Source: UMGS1696 sp964623635 (GTDB taxonomy: Bacteria; Bacillota; Clostridia; Oscillospirales; CAG-272). Taken from it: a stretch of DNA of 64,000 nt. The notes beneath the pieces were generated by a model. The model was not told the DNA's origin, did no database searches, and saw nothing but the letters and a program-made list of their open reading frames with translations. The translations under genes were made by a program, and so were the position numbers. The stretch lies in assembly GCA_964623635.1 (NCBI GenBank), contig CAZUUA010000002.1:62001-126000 (forward strand), given 5' to 3'. Positions 33,859 to 42,618 of this stretch are shown here, one piece after another. Within the stretch, counting starts at the first letter, position 1. Every line of letters starts with the position of its first letter.

Positions 33859-35391
33859 TCACAGATCGATAATGTCGTCGTCGGTATACAGATCCGTGAC
33901 AGAGGCTTTCTTTTCGGCCTTTGCCAGACGCAGCTTATAGACAAGCCCCAGGATCTGGATCGTGATCAGCGGCATCATGGCCACCATGGCTACGATCCCA
34001 AAGGCATCCGTAGAAACGTTCCCACCGCTGGCCTCACAGATCCCCATGGTAAAGGGCAACAGGAATGTCGCCGTCATGGTACCGGAAGCCACACCACCGG
34101 AGTCAAAGGCAATGGACGTAAAGATCGGCGGCACGTAGAAGGACAGGATCAGTGCCAGCATATACCCCGGTACTAAGAAGTAGAAAATGTTCAGCCCGGT
34201 CAGTGCACGCAGGATCCCGATACCGGCAGCGCAGGCGATACCGATCCCCAGCGTGATCTCCAAGGCACGAGAGGGAATGGCACCGGCCGTAATGTCTTCT
34301 ACCTGCTTTTTCAGTACGTGTACCGCCGGTTCCGCTGCCACGATGAAATAGCCAATGACCATGCCAATGGGGATCGCCAGCCACTTCCAGGAGGCACCGC
34401 CAATGAGCTTGCCTATGTATTGCCCGGCTGGCATAAAGCCCACGTTGGCACCGGTCAGAAACAGCACCAGTCCCACATAGGTATACACGATCCCCACGCC
34501 GATCCGCAGCAGATTCTCCCGTCCCAGACGACCACCGCTTTTGGTGTGCAGCGCCTGGTAGATAAAGAAGAACAGCACGATAGGCCCGACCGCCATGGCA
34601 ACTTCCTTCATGTAGTGGGGCAGATTCTTGCAGAAGAGCAAAAACATCTCCCGGGATTCAACAGGGACCGGATAGACCTCCGACTGATAGGTAGCGTTGC
34701 CCGTCTGGAACACCAGTCCCAGGATCAGCACCGCCAAGATCGGCCCGATGGAGCAAAGCGCCACCAGACCAAAGCTGTCGTCCCCGGCGCCTTTGTCGGA
34801 ACGAATAGAGGACACACCCACGCCAAGCGCCATGATGAACGGCACGGTCATAGGTCCCGTCGTCACACCACCGGAGTCAAAGGCCACGGAGCGGAAGGAC
34901 GGATCCACAAAGATGGCCAGCGCAAATACGATGGCATAGAAGACCCACAGAAAATACCGCAGCTCGATGTGGAACAGGATACGCAGCATGGACACCACCA
35001 AGAAGACGCCCACACCCACAGCCACCGATAGCATCAGCGCCATAGACGGAATGGTGGGTACCTGTCCGGCTAAGATCTGCAGGTCTGGCTCGGAAATGGT
35101 GATCATGATCCCAACGAACAGGGAAATGCAGATGATGTTCCCGATCTTCCGGGATCTTGTCATTTGGGCACCCACATATTCTCCCATGGGGGTCATAGCG
35201 GTTTCGGCGCCCAGTGTGAAAAGTCCCATGCCCAGCACCACCAGCACCGTTCCGGCTAAGTATGTGATCAGCATACCACCGGACACCGGCGTCAGCGTAC
35301 AGCAGAGCAGCAGCACGATCAGCGCCACCGGCAATACCGAATGCAGGGATTCCATGATCTTTTCACGAAGGATCGTTTTGTTTTTCAGCAA
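33859..35391 (-). CDS. DUF1538 integral membrane protein (duplicated), putative transporter
   Basis: About 510 residues with roughly a dozen membrane helices arranged as two homologous halves. SVAFDSGGVTTGPMTVPF in the first half is repeated as SIAFDSGGVASGTMTATF in the second. A GAETAMTPMGEYVGAQ block near the N-terminus is echoed by TGANVGFMPAGQYIGKL later. The substrate is unknown. I prefer a TTG start at 35391 because GCGAGGTG lies 5 nt upstream; GTG 35421 and ATG 35355 are in frame without a good site. It forms an operon with the PII-like gene. The 314-bp gap to 35705 holds two divergent promoters and no gene. Confidence 0.85.
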   Translation of the reverse strand: MLKNKTILREKIMESLHSVLPVALIVLLLCCTLTPVSGGMLITYLAGTVLVVLGMGLFTLGAETAMTPMGEYVGAQMTRSRKIGNIICISLFVGIMITISEPDLQILAGQVPTIPSMALMLSVAVGVGVFLVVSMLRILFHIELRYFLWVFYAIVFALAIFVDPSFRSVAFDSGGVTTGPMTVPFIMALGVGVSSIRSDKGAGDDSFGLVALCSIGPILAVLILGLVFQTGNATYQSEVYPVPVESREMFLLFCKNLPHYMKEVAMAVGPIVLFFFIYQALHTKSGGRLGRENLLRIGVGIVYTYVGLVLFLTGANVGFMPAGQYIGKLIGGASWKWLAIPIGMVIGYFIVAAEPAVHVLKKQVEDITAGAIPSRALEITLGIGIACAAGIGILRALTGLNIFYFLVPGYMLALILSFYVPPIFTSIAFDSGGVASGTMTATFLLPFTMGICEASGGNVSTDAFGIVAMVAMMPLITIQILGLVYKLRLAKAEKKASVTDLYTDDDIIDL

Positions 35392-35483
35392 AATAGCACC
35401 TCGCTTTATGATAGGATACACAGATCCGCAAGAACCGCAGCCATGCGATGCAGATCCATGTCCACAAAATGTACCTATTATAT

Positions 35484-35512
35484 AGTATACCAGACAGATT
35501 CCGGAAATGCAA
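35484..35512 (-). promoter_or_regulatory. Promoter of the DUF1538/PII-like operon
   Basis: On the minus strand: -35 TTGCAT (35512-35507), 17-bp spacer ending CTGG, -10 TATACT (35489-35484). Confidence 0.78.
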
Positions 35513-35634
35513 CCGAAAAAAGGGTAAATTTACATTTTGGTAACGAAAAAGAGTGGTACACCACTACGACTGTAGAACATTTAAGATTGGTCAAGATAAC
35601 TAAAAATATGTGTAAATTTTGTGACATATGTGCA

Positions 35635-35663
35635 TTGCAAAGTGCGGACAGAAGTTTTATAAT
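35635..35663 (+). promoter_or_regulatory. Promoter of the solute-binding lipoprotein gene
   Basis: -35 TTGCAA, 17-bp spacer, -10 TATAAT. The start near 35670 leaves a leader of about 36 nt. Confidence 0.8.
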
Positions 35664-35705
35664 ATATTCAATAAAAAATGCCACAGAAAAACGAGGTATC
35701 ATCGT

Positions 35706-37175
35706 ATGAAATGTAAAAACACAGCACTGGTGCTGGCGCTATTGCTGCTGGCCTCCTCTGTAACCGCTTGCGGAGAGACCACTGCCAAGGAGACCATCGG
35801 TACCACCGAGACCGTGGAGACCCAGCGTGAGACCACGGAGCAGGAGGCTCGTATGGCGATCCCGGACGATCTGCCGAACGAAAAATTCGATGGAGCCACA
35901 TTCTGCGTTCTGACCCGGAATCGGGACGACTTTGTCAACGATATTGGCGTGGAGCTGGAGCTGACCGGGGACGTGGTGGATGACGCCATCTACAACCGGA
36001 ACCAAACCATCGCAGAACGGTTCGATGTCAAGCTTGCTGCTGAGTATGCCGAAAACAACGGTACGGCTACGCATACCACGGCTCAGGCTGCTGTGTTGGC
36101 AGGAGATTCGTCCTATGATGTGGTGGAGAATCAGGTGACCCAAATGGCCGGTACCTGTACCTCCGGTGTGTATCTGGATTGGTATACCCAGCTGCCTTAT
36201 GTGAATCTGGAAAAGCCCTGGTACATCGGGAACGCAGCCGAGGCATTGTCGGTGAACGGACACGCCTATGCCATGATCGGCGAGTATTGCCTGGACGTGC
36301 TGCGGTTCACGTACTGTATGTATTACAACCAGGAGATCGCCTTGGAGTACGATCTGGAAAATATCTACGATGTGGTCAACGATGGCCGCTGGACCTACGA
36401 CTACCTGAAGATGCTGGCGGACACCGTGTATGTAGACCTGAACGCCGATGGTGCCAAGGATTTTGACGACCGCCTTGCCATCTCCGGTGACCCCTACAGC
36501 GCCGTAGTCACCTATCAGTATGCTTTCAACAACCCTGTAGCCGGACTGGACGAGAATGGTCTGCCCTATGTGGCCCTCAACCGGGAAAAGGCACACGACA
36601 TCGTGGTCAAGCTCAATGCCCTGTATTGGGAATCCGTCGGCGGTCTGACCGAGGGCTGGGGCTCCGGTTCGTCTACTTGGAATGCCGGCAATCTGCTGTG
36701 CTACACCGGTCTGTTCCAGAACTCCACCGGCTTTGGTGACCTGGAATTCGATTTCTCCATCATCCCGTACCCGAAGTATGACGAGGATCAGAACAGCTAC
36801 TACACCATGGCAGACGGTGCCCACGGTGCTATGATGGTGCCGATCACCGTTGCGGATCCCACCAGAACCTCCATCATCATCGAAGCCCTGAACGCAGAGA
36901 CCTATAAGCAGGTGCTGCCGGCCTATTTCGATACTGCGCTGAAGAACCGTTACTCCCGTGACCAGGAATCCGGTGAGATGCTGGATCTGTTGATGACCTG
37001 CCGTGTGTTCGACTTTGGATATATGTACAACACCGGTCTGGCGTTCATCATCCAGAATATGGTCTCCACCAACAGCAGCAGCACCGAGTCTCAGTACGCT
37101 TCCCAGATCACAAAGGCCGAGACCGAATACGCCAAGGTGATCGAAGAATACCTGTCTCTGGAAGAAACGATGTAA
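35706..37175 (+). CDS. Orphan extracellular solute-binding lipoprotein
   Basis: 489 residues. A signal peptide with lipobox VTAC is followed by a Thr/Glu-rich linker and a family 1-type sugar/oligosaccharide-binding fold: DDAIYNRNQTIAERFDV, YVNLEKPWYIGNA and FSIIPYPKYDEDQNSYYT. It shares this layout with the lipoprotein at 55180, so the two are paralogues. No permease or ATPase gene is beside it, so it may use a distant shared permease or act as a surface carbohydrate-binding protein. The start is ATG 35706, with GAGG upstream. It is monocistronic. Confidence 0.88.
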   Translation: MKCKNTALVLALLLLASSVTACGETTAKETIGTTETVETQRETTEQEARMAIPDDLPNEKFDGATFCVLTRNRDDFVNDIGVELELTGDVVDDAIYNRNQTIAERFDVKLAAEYAENNGTATHTTAQAAVLAGDSSYDVVENQVTQMAGTCTSGVYLDWYTQLPYVNLEKPWYIGNAAEALSVNGHAYAMIGEYCLDVLRFTYCMYYNQEIALEYDLENIYDVVNDGRWTYDYLKMLADTVYVDLNADGAKDFDDRLAISGDPYSAVVTYQYAFNNPVAGLDENGLPYVALNREKAHDIVVKLNALYWESVGGLTEGWGSGSSTWNAGNLLCYTGLFQNSTGFGDLEFDFSIIPYPKYDEDQNSYYTMADGAHGAMMVPITVADPTRTSIIIEALNAETYKQVLPAYFDTALKNRYSRDQESGEMLDLLMTCRVFDFGYMYNTGLAFIIQNMVSTNSSSTESQYASQITKAETEYAKVIEEYLSLEETM

Positions 37176-37190
37176 TTTGCAAGCAAACAA

Positions 37191-37217
37191 AAAAGAGGGT
37201 CACGTACCCTCTTTTTC
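37191..37217 (+). terminator. Terminator of the solute-binding lipoprotein gene
   Basis: AAAGAGGGT pairs with ACCCTCTTT, with a CACGT loop and a T tract. The A tract on the other side suits the convergent exonuclease gene. Confidence 0.88.
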
Positions 37218-37237
37218 TTGTGTGCCACACATCCCAT

Positions 37238-38080
37238 TCAGAATACACCGATCTCCTCCAAAACCGTCTGTCCGCCGGAAATATACCGTGGCGAGACCAG
37301 CGTGTCCGGTTCAAAAGGCAGCGGTGCCGAATCGTCCAGTCGGATCAGCTGCCGGTTCCGCATGAGCACCTCCTCAGACGAAAGCAGCGCCTGTCGTACC
37401 TTAGGCGGTGTGACCTCTTCCACGTGGGTCAAAATCCCTTCCAGATCCCCATATCGATTGAGCAGATCGGCCGCTCTCTTGGGACCAATACCGGGGATCC
37501 CGGCAATGTTGTCGCTCTTGTCTCCGGTCAGACACTTGTGATCCGCAAACCGATCCGGCGTCACCCCATATTTGGCAACCACTGTCTCCGGTGTGACAAA
37601 GGTACTGTCAAAGCCCCGGTACAGCATTACCGAAACATTCTCCCGAATGAGCTGGTAGTAGTCCCGGTCGGTGGACATGATCAGCACCGTCCAGTTCCGG
37701 GCAGCACATTCCAGCGCATAGGCTGCGATCACGTCGTCCGCTTCACACCCGTGGATCTCTGCGTGTGGGATCTCCATCTTCTCCAACAATTTGTAAATGT
37801 ACGGCAGCTGGGTGAAAGGGCAGTCGTCCGGCGCCATGGCGCTGTAGTCCGGTCGGTTCGCCTTGTAGTCCGGACACATTTGCCGCCGGTCGCCATTTTC
37901 TTCGCTATCGAACAGCACCAGCATATGGGAAGGCCGGCACAGCTGGACTACCTTTCGCATGGCACTGGCAAAGCCCACCACAGCCTGCACCTTACTGCCG
38001 TCTCGTCCTCGAATCTCTGGCATACCATAAAACATTTTGAACAAAAGATTGTGTCCGTCCACAAGTAGCAAATGGGGCAT
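37238..38080 (-). CDS. 5'-3' exonuclease (PolA N-terminal/FEN-like)
   Basis: 280 residues. The N-terminal PIN-like nuclease begins LLLVDGHNLLFKMFYG. The acidic metal-binding residues recur in VLFDSEENGDRR, GCEADDVIAAY and MSTDRDYYQL. The helix-3-turn-helix is GDKSDNIAGIPGIGPKRAADLL. It matches stand-alone flap endonucleases such as Bacillus YpcP/ExoR and would remove RNA primers or flaps. The promoter is at 38221-38249. The opposite-strand frame over the same bases is a shadow. Confidence 0.92.
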   Translation of the reverse strand: MPHLLLVDGHNLLFKMFYGMPEIRGRDGSKVQAVVGFASAMRKVVQLCRPSHMLVLFDSEENGDRRQMCPDYKANRPDYSAMAPDDCPFTQLPYIYKLLEKMEIPHAEIHGCEADDVIAAYALECAARNWTVLIMSTDRDYYQLIRENVSVMLYRGFDSTFVTPETVVAKYGVTPDRFADHKCLTGDKSDNIAGIPGIGPKRAADLLNRYGDLEGILTHVEEVTPPKVRQALLSSEEVLMRNRQLIRLDDSAPLPFEPDTLVSPRYISGGQTVLEEIGVF

Positions 38081-38220
38081 GATCCTACCTCACAAAAAAA
38101 TTCTCCCACAAAGGAGTGTGCAGAATGTAGTCAACGCTGATGCATACGAGACAACGTGTCTAAAAGGCTGGAATTTGTGGCATTTTGGGCACGTTTTCAA
38201 CCTTGATCAGCGTTCACTAT

Positions 38221-38249
38221 AGTATACCATATTTCGACAAAAAAAGCAA
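38221..38249 (-). promoter_or_regulatory. Promoter of the exonuclease gene
   Basis: On the minus strand: -35 TTGCTT (38249-38244), 17-bp spacer ending TATGG, -10 TATACT (38226-38221). The leader before the ATG at 38080 is long (about 130 nt) and shows no clear structure. Confidence 0.75.
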
Positions 38250-38291
38250 TTGCGGAAGAAAAACAATCTGCAACCTTTTTTGCCGCAGGGA

Positions 38292-38320
38292 TTGTATTTT
38301 TCTGGCGAATATGCTATACT
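38292..38320 (+). promoter_or_regulatory. Promoter of the DUF6259 gene
   Basis: -35 TTGTAT, 17-bp spacer ending TATGC, -10 TATACT. The start is expected near 38327. Confidence 0.75.
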
Positions 38321-38361
38321 ATTGGCAACAAAACCTGTGGTATAAGAAAGGAGCAATGCAT

Positions 38362-40428
38362 ATGCAGCTTGCTTTACGAAATTTGAATCTGACAGTAGAT
38401 TTTACGAAGAGAACGGTGACGTCTCTGCGATTGGCAGGAAAGGAGCGTTTGGGTGCCCCGTCACCGCTGTTCCGCATCCAGCTATTGGACAGAGCAGGTG
38501 CCGCCACACAGTGCAGTGCCTATGACGCTGTCGCCTGCCGGGAGACCGCCGACGGTGCCACATACACGGATTTTGTCGCTGTGCCCGGTCTAAAAGTCCA
38601 GGTACACCTGACAAATGAAAACGGTGAGGCTGCCTGGCGCATCGATGTGACCCCGGGAGATACCGATCATCTGGTGGAGTGGGTAGACTTTCCGCTGGTG
38701 ACACTGCCCACGCTTACGGAAAACGATCCGGAAAACGGCGGTTCTATCCTGTTTCCCTACAACGAAGGGGCGCTTGTGTCCAATATCGAGCTACGGGAAA
38801 ACTCTCACCTGCGCCACATGGAACCACGCTATCCTTCCGAAGGCTGCTTCCCGGTGTTCCCCAATATGGTCTGCACCCAAATGCTGGGCTATATCTGGCA
38901 CGACGTGGGACTGTACCTGGGTGCTCACGATCCGGCACGCGGCGTCAAGGGCATCGATTTCTTTCCGACACATGGCGGCGTGACCATGCAGATGCGCCTG
39001 TTCTGCGGCGTGACCTATGGCGAGACCTACCGCCAGGGCTATCCCATCGTGTGGGCTGCTGTAGACGGAAGCTGGGAGTCGGCCGCCGAACGGTACCGCA
39101 GCTGGTTTGCCGAAAATCTGCCGCCGAGAGTGTACAAGATCGCCGACAATCCCAACCTGCCGGAATGGTACGAGGATTCGCCGCTGATCATTTCCTACCC
39201 GGTCAGAGGCATCCACGACATGGACACCATGACCCCCAATAAGCTGTTCCCCTACACCAATGCGCTGCCCCTGATCGATGAACTGCGGGAAGCCACGGAC
39301 AGCCGTCTGCTGGTGCTGCTCATGCATTGGGAAGGCACCGCACCCTGGGCACCGCCGTATGTGTGGCCGCCATTTGGTGGGGAAGAGAACTTCAACACCT
39401 TCATGGAAGCGCTCCACGAAAAAGGCGACCTGCTGGGCGTGTACTGCTCCGGCTTTGGTTATACCATCCAGAGCAACCTGATCGCAGCATACAACAACCA
39501 AAAGGCCTACGACGAAAATGGTCTGGAAGCCGGTATGTGCGCAGGTCCGGACGGCAAGGTCGCCATCAGCCACATTTGTACCGGTCAGCGCTCCGGATAC
39601 GACATTTGCCCGGCCTCTGAGGTAGGACACCAGCTGTTGTTGGATGCCTACACACCGTTGATCAAGAGTGGCGTGGACTATGCCCAGATCCTGGACCAGA
39701 ACCACGGCGGCGGTCAGTATTTCTGCTACAGCGGAAACCACGGCCATCCGGAAGCGCCGGGGCCTTGGATGACCACCAATATGCAGACGCTGCTGGGCGA
39801 ATGGAACGATATCGGCGGCAAGATGCTGTTCGGCTGTGAATCCGCAGCGGCAGAGCCTTTCATCGGCAATCTGCTGTTCAGCGACAACCGGTTTGAGCTC
39901 AACTATTTCATTGGCAAAGCTGTGCCCATGTATGCCTACATCTATCACGAATATCTGCGGAATTTCATGGGGAACCAGGTGAGCTGCCCCTTCCGTTCCG
40001 ATGTGGATTCGCTCCGTTGGCGTATGGCGTATTCCTTTGCCGCCGGCGACTGCATGACGTTGGTGCTGACGCCGGACGGTATCCTCATGCCCAACTGGGG
40101 CACCAGAGACTTCGAGCACGCACCGGATAAGGCAAAGACCCTTGCCATGGTCCGCAACCTGACAAAGTTCTACCAAGAGCAGGCAAAGCCGTATCTGTTT
40201 TGTGGCCGCATGATCCCGGCAAAGCCTGTGGACTGCGACACCATCACCTACGAAGTAAGCGGCAGAATGCGTTCGTTCCCCGCCATCCATACCACCGCAT
40301 GGGAGACCCCGGACGGCAAAAAGGCACAGATCTTCGTCAACCCCGGAGACGACGCTGCAATATGCCGGATCGATGGCACCACCATCACCGTCCCCGCCAT
40401 GAATGCCGTCCTGTGTCCTCTCAATTGA
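38362..40428 (+). CDS. DUF6259-domain protein, probable glycoside hydrolase
   Basis: 688 residues with no signal peptide. An N-terminal beta-sandwich (residues 1 to about 240) precedes a TIM-barrel-like core with LLVLLMHWEGTAPW, GVYCSGFGY, DYAQILDQNHGGGQYFC and KMLFGCESAAAEPFIGN. A small beta domain closes the protein. I recognise the overall pattern as that annotated DUF6259 in Clostridia and Bacteroidota, in which carbohydrate hydrolysis is suspected. Acidic residues in DQNH and CESAAAE are candidate catalysts. ATG 38362 has AAAGGAG 8 nt upstream; ATG 38356 is too close to it. It is monocistronic. Confidence 0.82.
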   Translation: MQLALRNLNLTVDFTKRTVTSLRLAGKERLGAPSPLFRIQLLDRAGAATQCSAYDAVACRETADGATYTDFVAVPGLKVQVHLTNENGEAAWRIDVTPGDTDHLVEWVDFPLVTLPTLTENDPENGGSILFPYNEGALVSNIELRENSHLRHMEPRYPSEGCFPVFPNMVCTQMLGYIWHDVGLYLGAHDPARGVKGIDFFPTHGGVTMQMRLFCGVTYGETYRQGYPIVWAAVDGSWESAAERYRSWFAENLPPRVYKIADNPNLPEWYEDSPLIISYPVRGIHDMDTMTPNKLFPYTNALPLIDELREATDSRLLVLLMHWEGTAPWAPPYVWPPFGGEENFNTFMEALHEKGDLLGVYCSGFGYTIQSNLIAAYNNQKAYDENGLEAGMCAGPDGKVAISHICTGQRSGYDICPASEVGHQLLLDAYTPLIKSGVDYAQILDQNHGGGQYFCYSGNHGHPEAPGPWMTTNMQTLLGEWNDIGGKMLFGCESAAAEPFIGNLLFSDNRFELNYFIGKAVPMYAYIYHEYLRNFMGNQVSCPFRSDVDSLRWRMAYSFAAGDCMTLVLTPDGILMPNWGTRDFEHAPDKAKTLAMVRNLTKFYQEQAKPYLFCGRMIPAKPVDCDTITYEVSGRMRSFPAIHTTAWETPDGKKAQIFVNPGDDAAICRIDGTTITVPAMNAVLCPLN

Positions 40429-40491
40429 CAGAGAGATTTCAAAGCATGGAGACATGCATGGAAATGCCATTGCTGCATGACCTTACAAGTA

Positions 40492-40527
40492 CGTCATTTG
40501 ATAAGTCAAATGCCTTATCAAATGACG
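40492..40527. repeat. Perfect 14-bp inverted repeat downstream of the DUF6259 gene
   Basis: CGTCATTTGATAAG (40492-40505), spacer TCAAATGC, and the exact complement (40514-40527). No T run follows, so it is not a simple terminator. Confidence 0.85.
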
Positions 40528-40538
40528 ATTGTGCAGGC

Positions 40539-40644
40539 AAGGCGAATGCCTAAAATAACAAAAAGCCCATGAAACTTGCTCCAATCGACCGGTTTCATGG
40601 GTTTTCTATCTACATTGCAATAGGCGAATGCCGAAAAATAACAA
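40539..40644. repeat. Short direct repeats flanking the intergenic terminator
   Basis: AGGCGAATGCCTAAAATAAC (from 40540) recurs as AGGCGAATGCCGAAAAATAAC minus one base in the poly-A (from 40622). The two copies are about 80 bp apart on either side of the hairpin at 40565-40606. The core GGCGAATGCC is partly palindromic. Together with the inverted repeat at 40492 it may belong to a small intergenic repeat family. The 230-bp gap 40429-40658 contains no gene. Confidence 0.65.
40565..40606. terminator. Terminator between the DUF6259 and GDPD genes
   Basis: CCCATGAAAC pairs with GTTTCATGGG. A TTTTCT tail on the plus strand and an A run on the left allow bidirectional use. Confidence 0.85.
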
Positions 40645-40658
40645 GGCAACCGCCTAAA

Positions 40659-41444
40659 TTAATCGTGCAGTCCCAGCTTCCGTAGCACCGTCAAAGCCAC
40701 GGCCGGATCGTTGCCGGTGATGTTGGCGCAGTGATGCCGTACGCATTGCAGTACCACTTCCTCCGTATCCGCACAGAACAGCCAGGGCAGGATGTTGTGA
40801 TCGATGGCAAACTGCACATCCGCTGCGATCTGTTCTTCCGTGCAGCCGGGCCAGGTCACCGGGATCCCCATGCCATACATCCGGTCGTACAGCTCCATGG
40901 GTGCATCCGGCAGGATCCGCGTGGGGAAGCCTTGGGTCCGCATCTCCGGATAAGCCTTTTGGGTGTACTGCAGCACAGCCACCGAGAAGCTGGCGATGAC
41001 TGTCCGTTCGGCGATCCCGAATTCCCGCACCAGCGCCATGGTCTTGTCCACGCACTCCTCTGTGTAGTCCTTGATTTCGATGTTGTAACACAGCGTGTCC
41101 TTTTTCGCACCCAGCGTCAATACTTCCCGCAGCGTGGGAATGGGCGTGCCGGGGAAGGTGTCCGCAAACTTTTCCGTGCAGAAATCAAAGCTTTTCAGCT
41201 CCTCCAGGGTGTAGTCCCGCACAGCGCCGGTGTGTCCCACGCAGGTCCGGTCGATGGTGTTGTCGTGGATCACCACCGGTACGCCGTCTTTCGTGATGTT
41301 GATGTCGAACTCGATCAGGTCACACCCCAGCTCGATGGCCGCATCGAAGGAGATCAGTGTGTTTTCCGGATACCGGGCACAGATGCCACGATGCCCCAGC
41401 ACGGGAATGTGATCCGGTCTTGGTTGCCACAAATATTCAGACAT
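40659..41444 (-). CDS. Glycerophosphodiester phosphodiesterase
   Basis: 261 residues of the GDPD TIM-barrel family. VLGHRGICARYPENTLISF carries the catalytic His and Glu, and LIEFDINITKDGVPVVIHD has the metal ligands and second His. Later blocks are YNIEIKDY and IPVTWPGC. There is no signal peptide, so it acts in the cytoplasm on deacylated phospholipid headgroups. It lies 26 nt after the DMT transporter gene on the same strand and is probably cotranscribed with it. Confidence 0.92.
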   Translation of the reverse strand: MSEYLWQPRPDHIPVLGHRGICARYPENTLISFDAAIELGCDLIEFDINITKDGVPVVIHDNTIDRTCVGHTGAVRDYTLEELKSFDFCTEKFADTFPGTPIPTLREVLTLGAKKDTLCYNIEIKDYTEECVDKTMALVREFGIAERTVIASFSVAVLQYTQKAYPEMRTQGFPTRILPDAPMELYDRMYGMGIPVTWPGCTEEQIAADVQFAIDHNILPWLFCADTEEVVLQCVRHHCANITGNDPAVALTVLRKLGLHD

Positions 41445-41470
41445 ATGAAACGATCCTTTCTATAGGAAAA

Positions 41471-42379
41471 TTATAGCAAATTGATACAAAGCAGCGCACC
41501 AAAGGCAACGCAGATCCCCAGTACACAACGTCCCGTGATCTTTTCGCCAAAGCATAACGCACACATGATCATGGACAGCACCAGCGAACCACCCTGCATC
41601 AGCGGATACAGCTGCGAAGAGGTCAGATACCCGGCCGCCATGGTGGAGAACAGAGAGTGCAAAAACAGGCACAGCGACATGATCACCACATACACCGCCA
41701 GCTTCTTGACCACAGCTTTCCGATCCCCGTGGGTTTCTGCAGCAGGAGCGGCCTTGCTGTGTACAACAGCCCAGCAGAGCAGCAGCAGTACCGCCGAGAA
41801 CACATAGGTGTAAAAATTGTACACCGATACATCGGCCGTGCTTTCATACCGGAACCACTTTTGGGAAAAGGACGTGAGCCCGTTGGCAACACCGCAGACC
41901 GTCAGCAATAGCAGCGAACCGGGCGTCAGCTTTGCTTTGCCAATGGCATTGTTGTAGGTACACATAATGTAGGCGGCCACCACCAGAAGCAAGATCCCTA
42001 CGATCTGGTTCCAGCGCACCGCTTCGTCAAAAAAGACCCGGCAGGCCAGCACCGGCACCACAACGCCCAAGGTCAGAAATACGTCCACCATCATGTAGGC
42101 ACCCGTGCGCACCGCTGCGATCCAAGTGACCACGAACACAGAGGTAGCGATCCCGGATACCGCAGAGATCAGCAACGTTTTCCCATCGATGGCCAGTGCA
42201 GACAGGGACGAGGTGTAGAGCAGCACGAACAGCATCCCAATGGGGATACAGATGAGCATCCGCACCGCATTGAACAGCATCGTGTCCGCAAATGTCGTGA
42301 TGGTACCGCTGGTCTTTTTGCCGCAGTACCCCTTTGTGACACCCATTAACAGTGCCAGCACACAAAATACATAACCCAT
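41471..42379 (-). CDS. DMT-superfamily (EamA-like) transporter
   Basis: 302 residues with about ten hydrophobic helices in two similar halves. A conserved pattern GVVVPVLACRVFFDEAVRWNQIVG ends the first half, and GSLVLSMIMCALCFGEKITG, then VLGICVAFGALLC ends the second, as in EamA transporters. The substrate is unknown; the GDPD partner could suggest a lipid-headgroup or small-metabolite role, but this is speculation. The promoter is at 42433-42461. Confidence 0.87.
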   Translation of the reverse strand: MGYVFCVLALLMGVTKGYCGKKTSGTITTFADTMLFNAVRMLICIPIGMLFVLLYTSSLSALAIDGKTLLISAVSGIATSVFVVTWIAAVRTGAYMMVDVFLTLGVVVPVLACRVFFDEAVRWNQIVGILLLVVAAYIMCTYNNAIGKAKLTPGSLLLLTVCGVANGLTSFSQKWFRYESTADVSVYNFYTYVFSAVLLLLCWAVVHSKAAPAAETHGDRKAVVKKLAVYVVIMSLCLFLHSLFSTMAAGYLTSSQLYPLMQGGSLVLSMIMCALCFGEKITGRCVLGICVAFGALLCINLL

Positions 42380-42432
42380 GTTTTCGATCCTTTATACTTT
42401 TGAAATGGACAGAGCATCTGCCGCTTCCATCT

Positions 42433-42461
42433 ATTATAATGTTTCCATCCGGATGTGTCAA
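42433..42461 (-). promoter_or_regulatory. Promoter of the DMT-GDPD operon
   Basis: On the minus strand: consensus -35 TTGACA (42461-42456), 17-bp spacer, -10 TATAAT (42438-42433). Confidence 0.85.
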
Positions 42462-42530
42462 GGGCTGCCGGCGATTTTTTCACAAAAAATACGGTTTCGG
42501 CGAAGGAATCGGAAGCTTTCGTAGTGCCCC

Positions 42531-42559
42531 TTGACAAATCCGTCAAAAAGGCGTATAAT
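42531..42559 (+). promoter_or_regulatory. Promoter of the MATE transporter gene
   Basis: Consensus -35 TTGACA, 17-bp spacer, consensus -10 TATAAT. It is among the strongest-looking promoters in the window. Confidence 0.87.
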
Positions 42560-42618
42560 GCCACCGGACGTATCCATAAAGTCAACGCTGACTAAGAAAG
42601 AATATTTCGGAGGACACC

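Noticed and set aside
34318..35031. A plus-strand frame of 237 codons, His/Arg-rich
   Set aside because: It is opposite the DUF1538 membrane protein; the composition is typical of the antisense of hydrophobic helices.
38791..40470. A 559-codon minus-strand frame opposite the DUF6259 gene
   Set aside because: No ribosome site, no recognisable domain; the sense gene has promoter, ribosome site and terminator.
40492..40606. Insertion sequence remnant
   Set aside because: No transposase fragment is encoded; only short repeats are visible, so it was kept as a repeat, not a mobile element.
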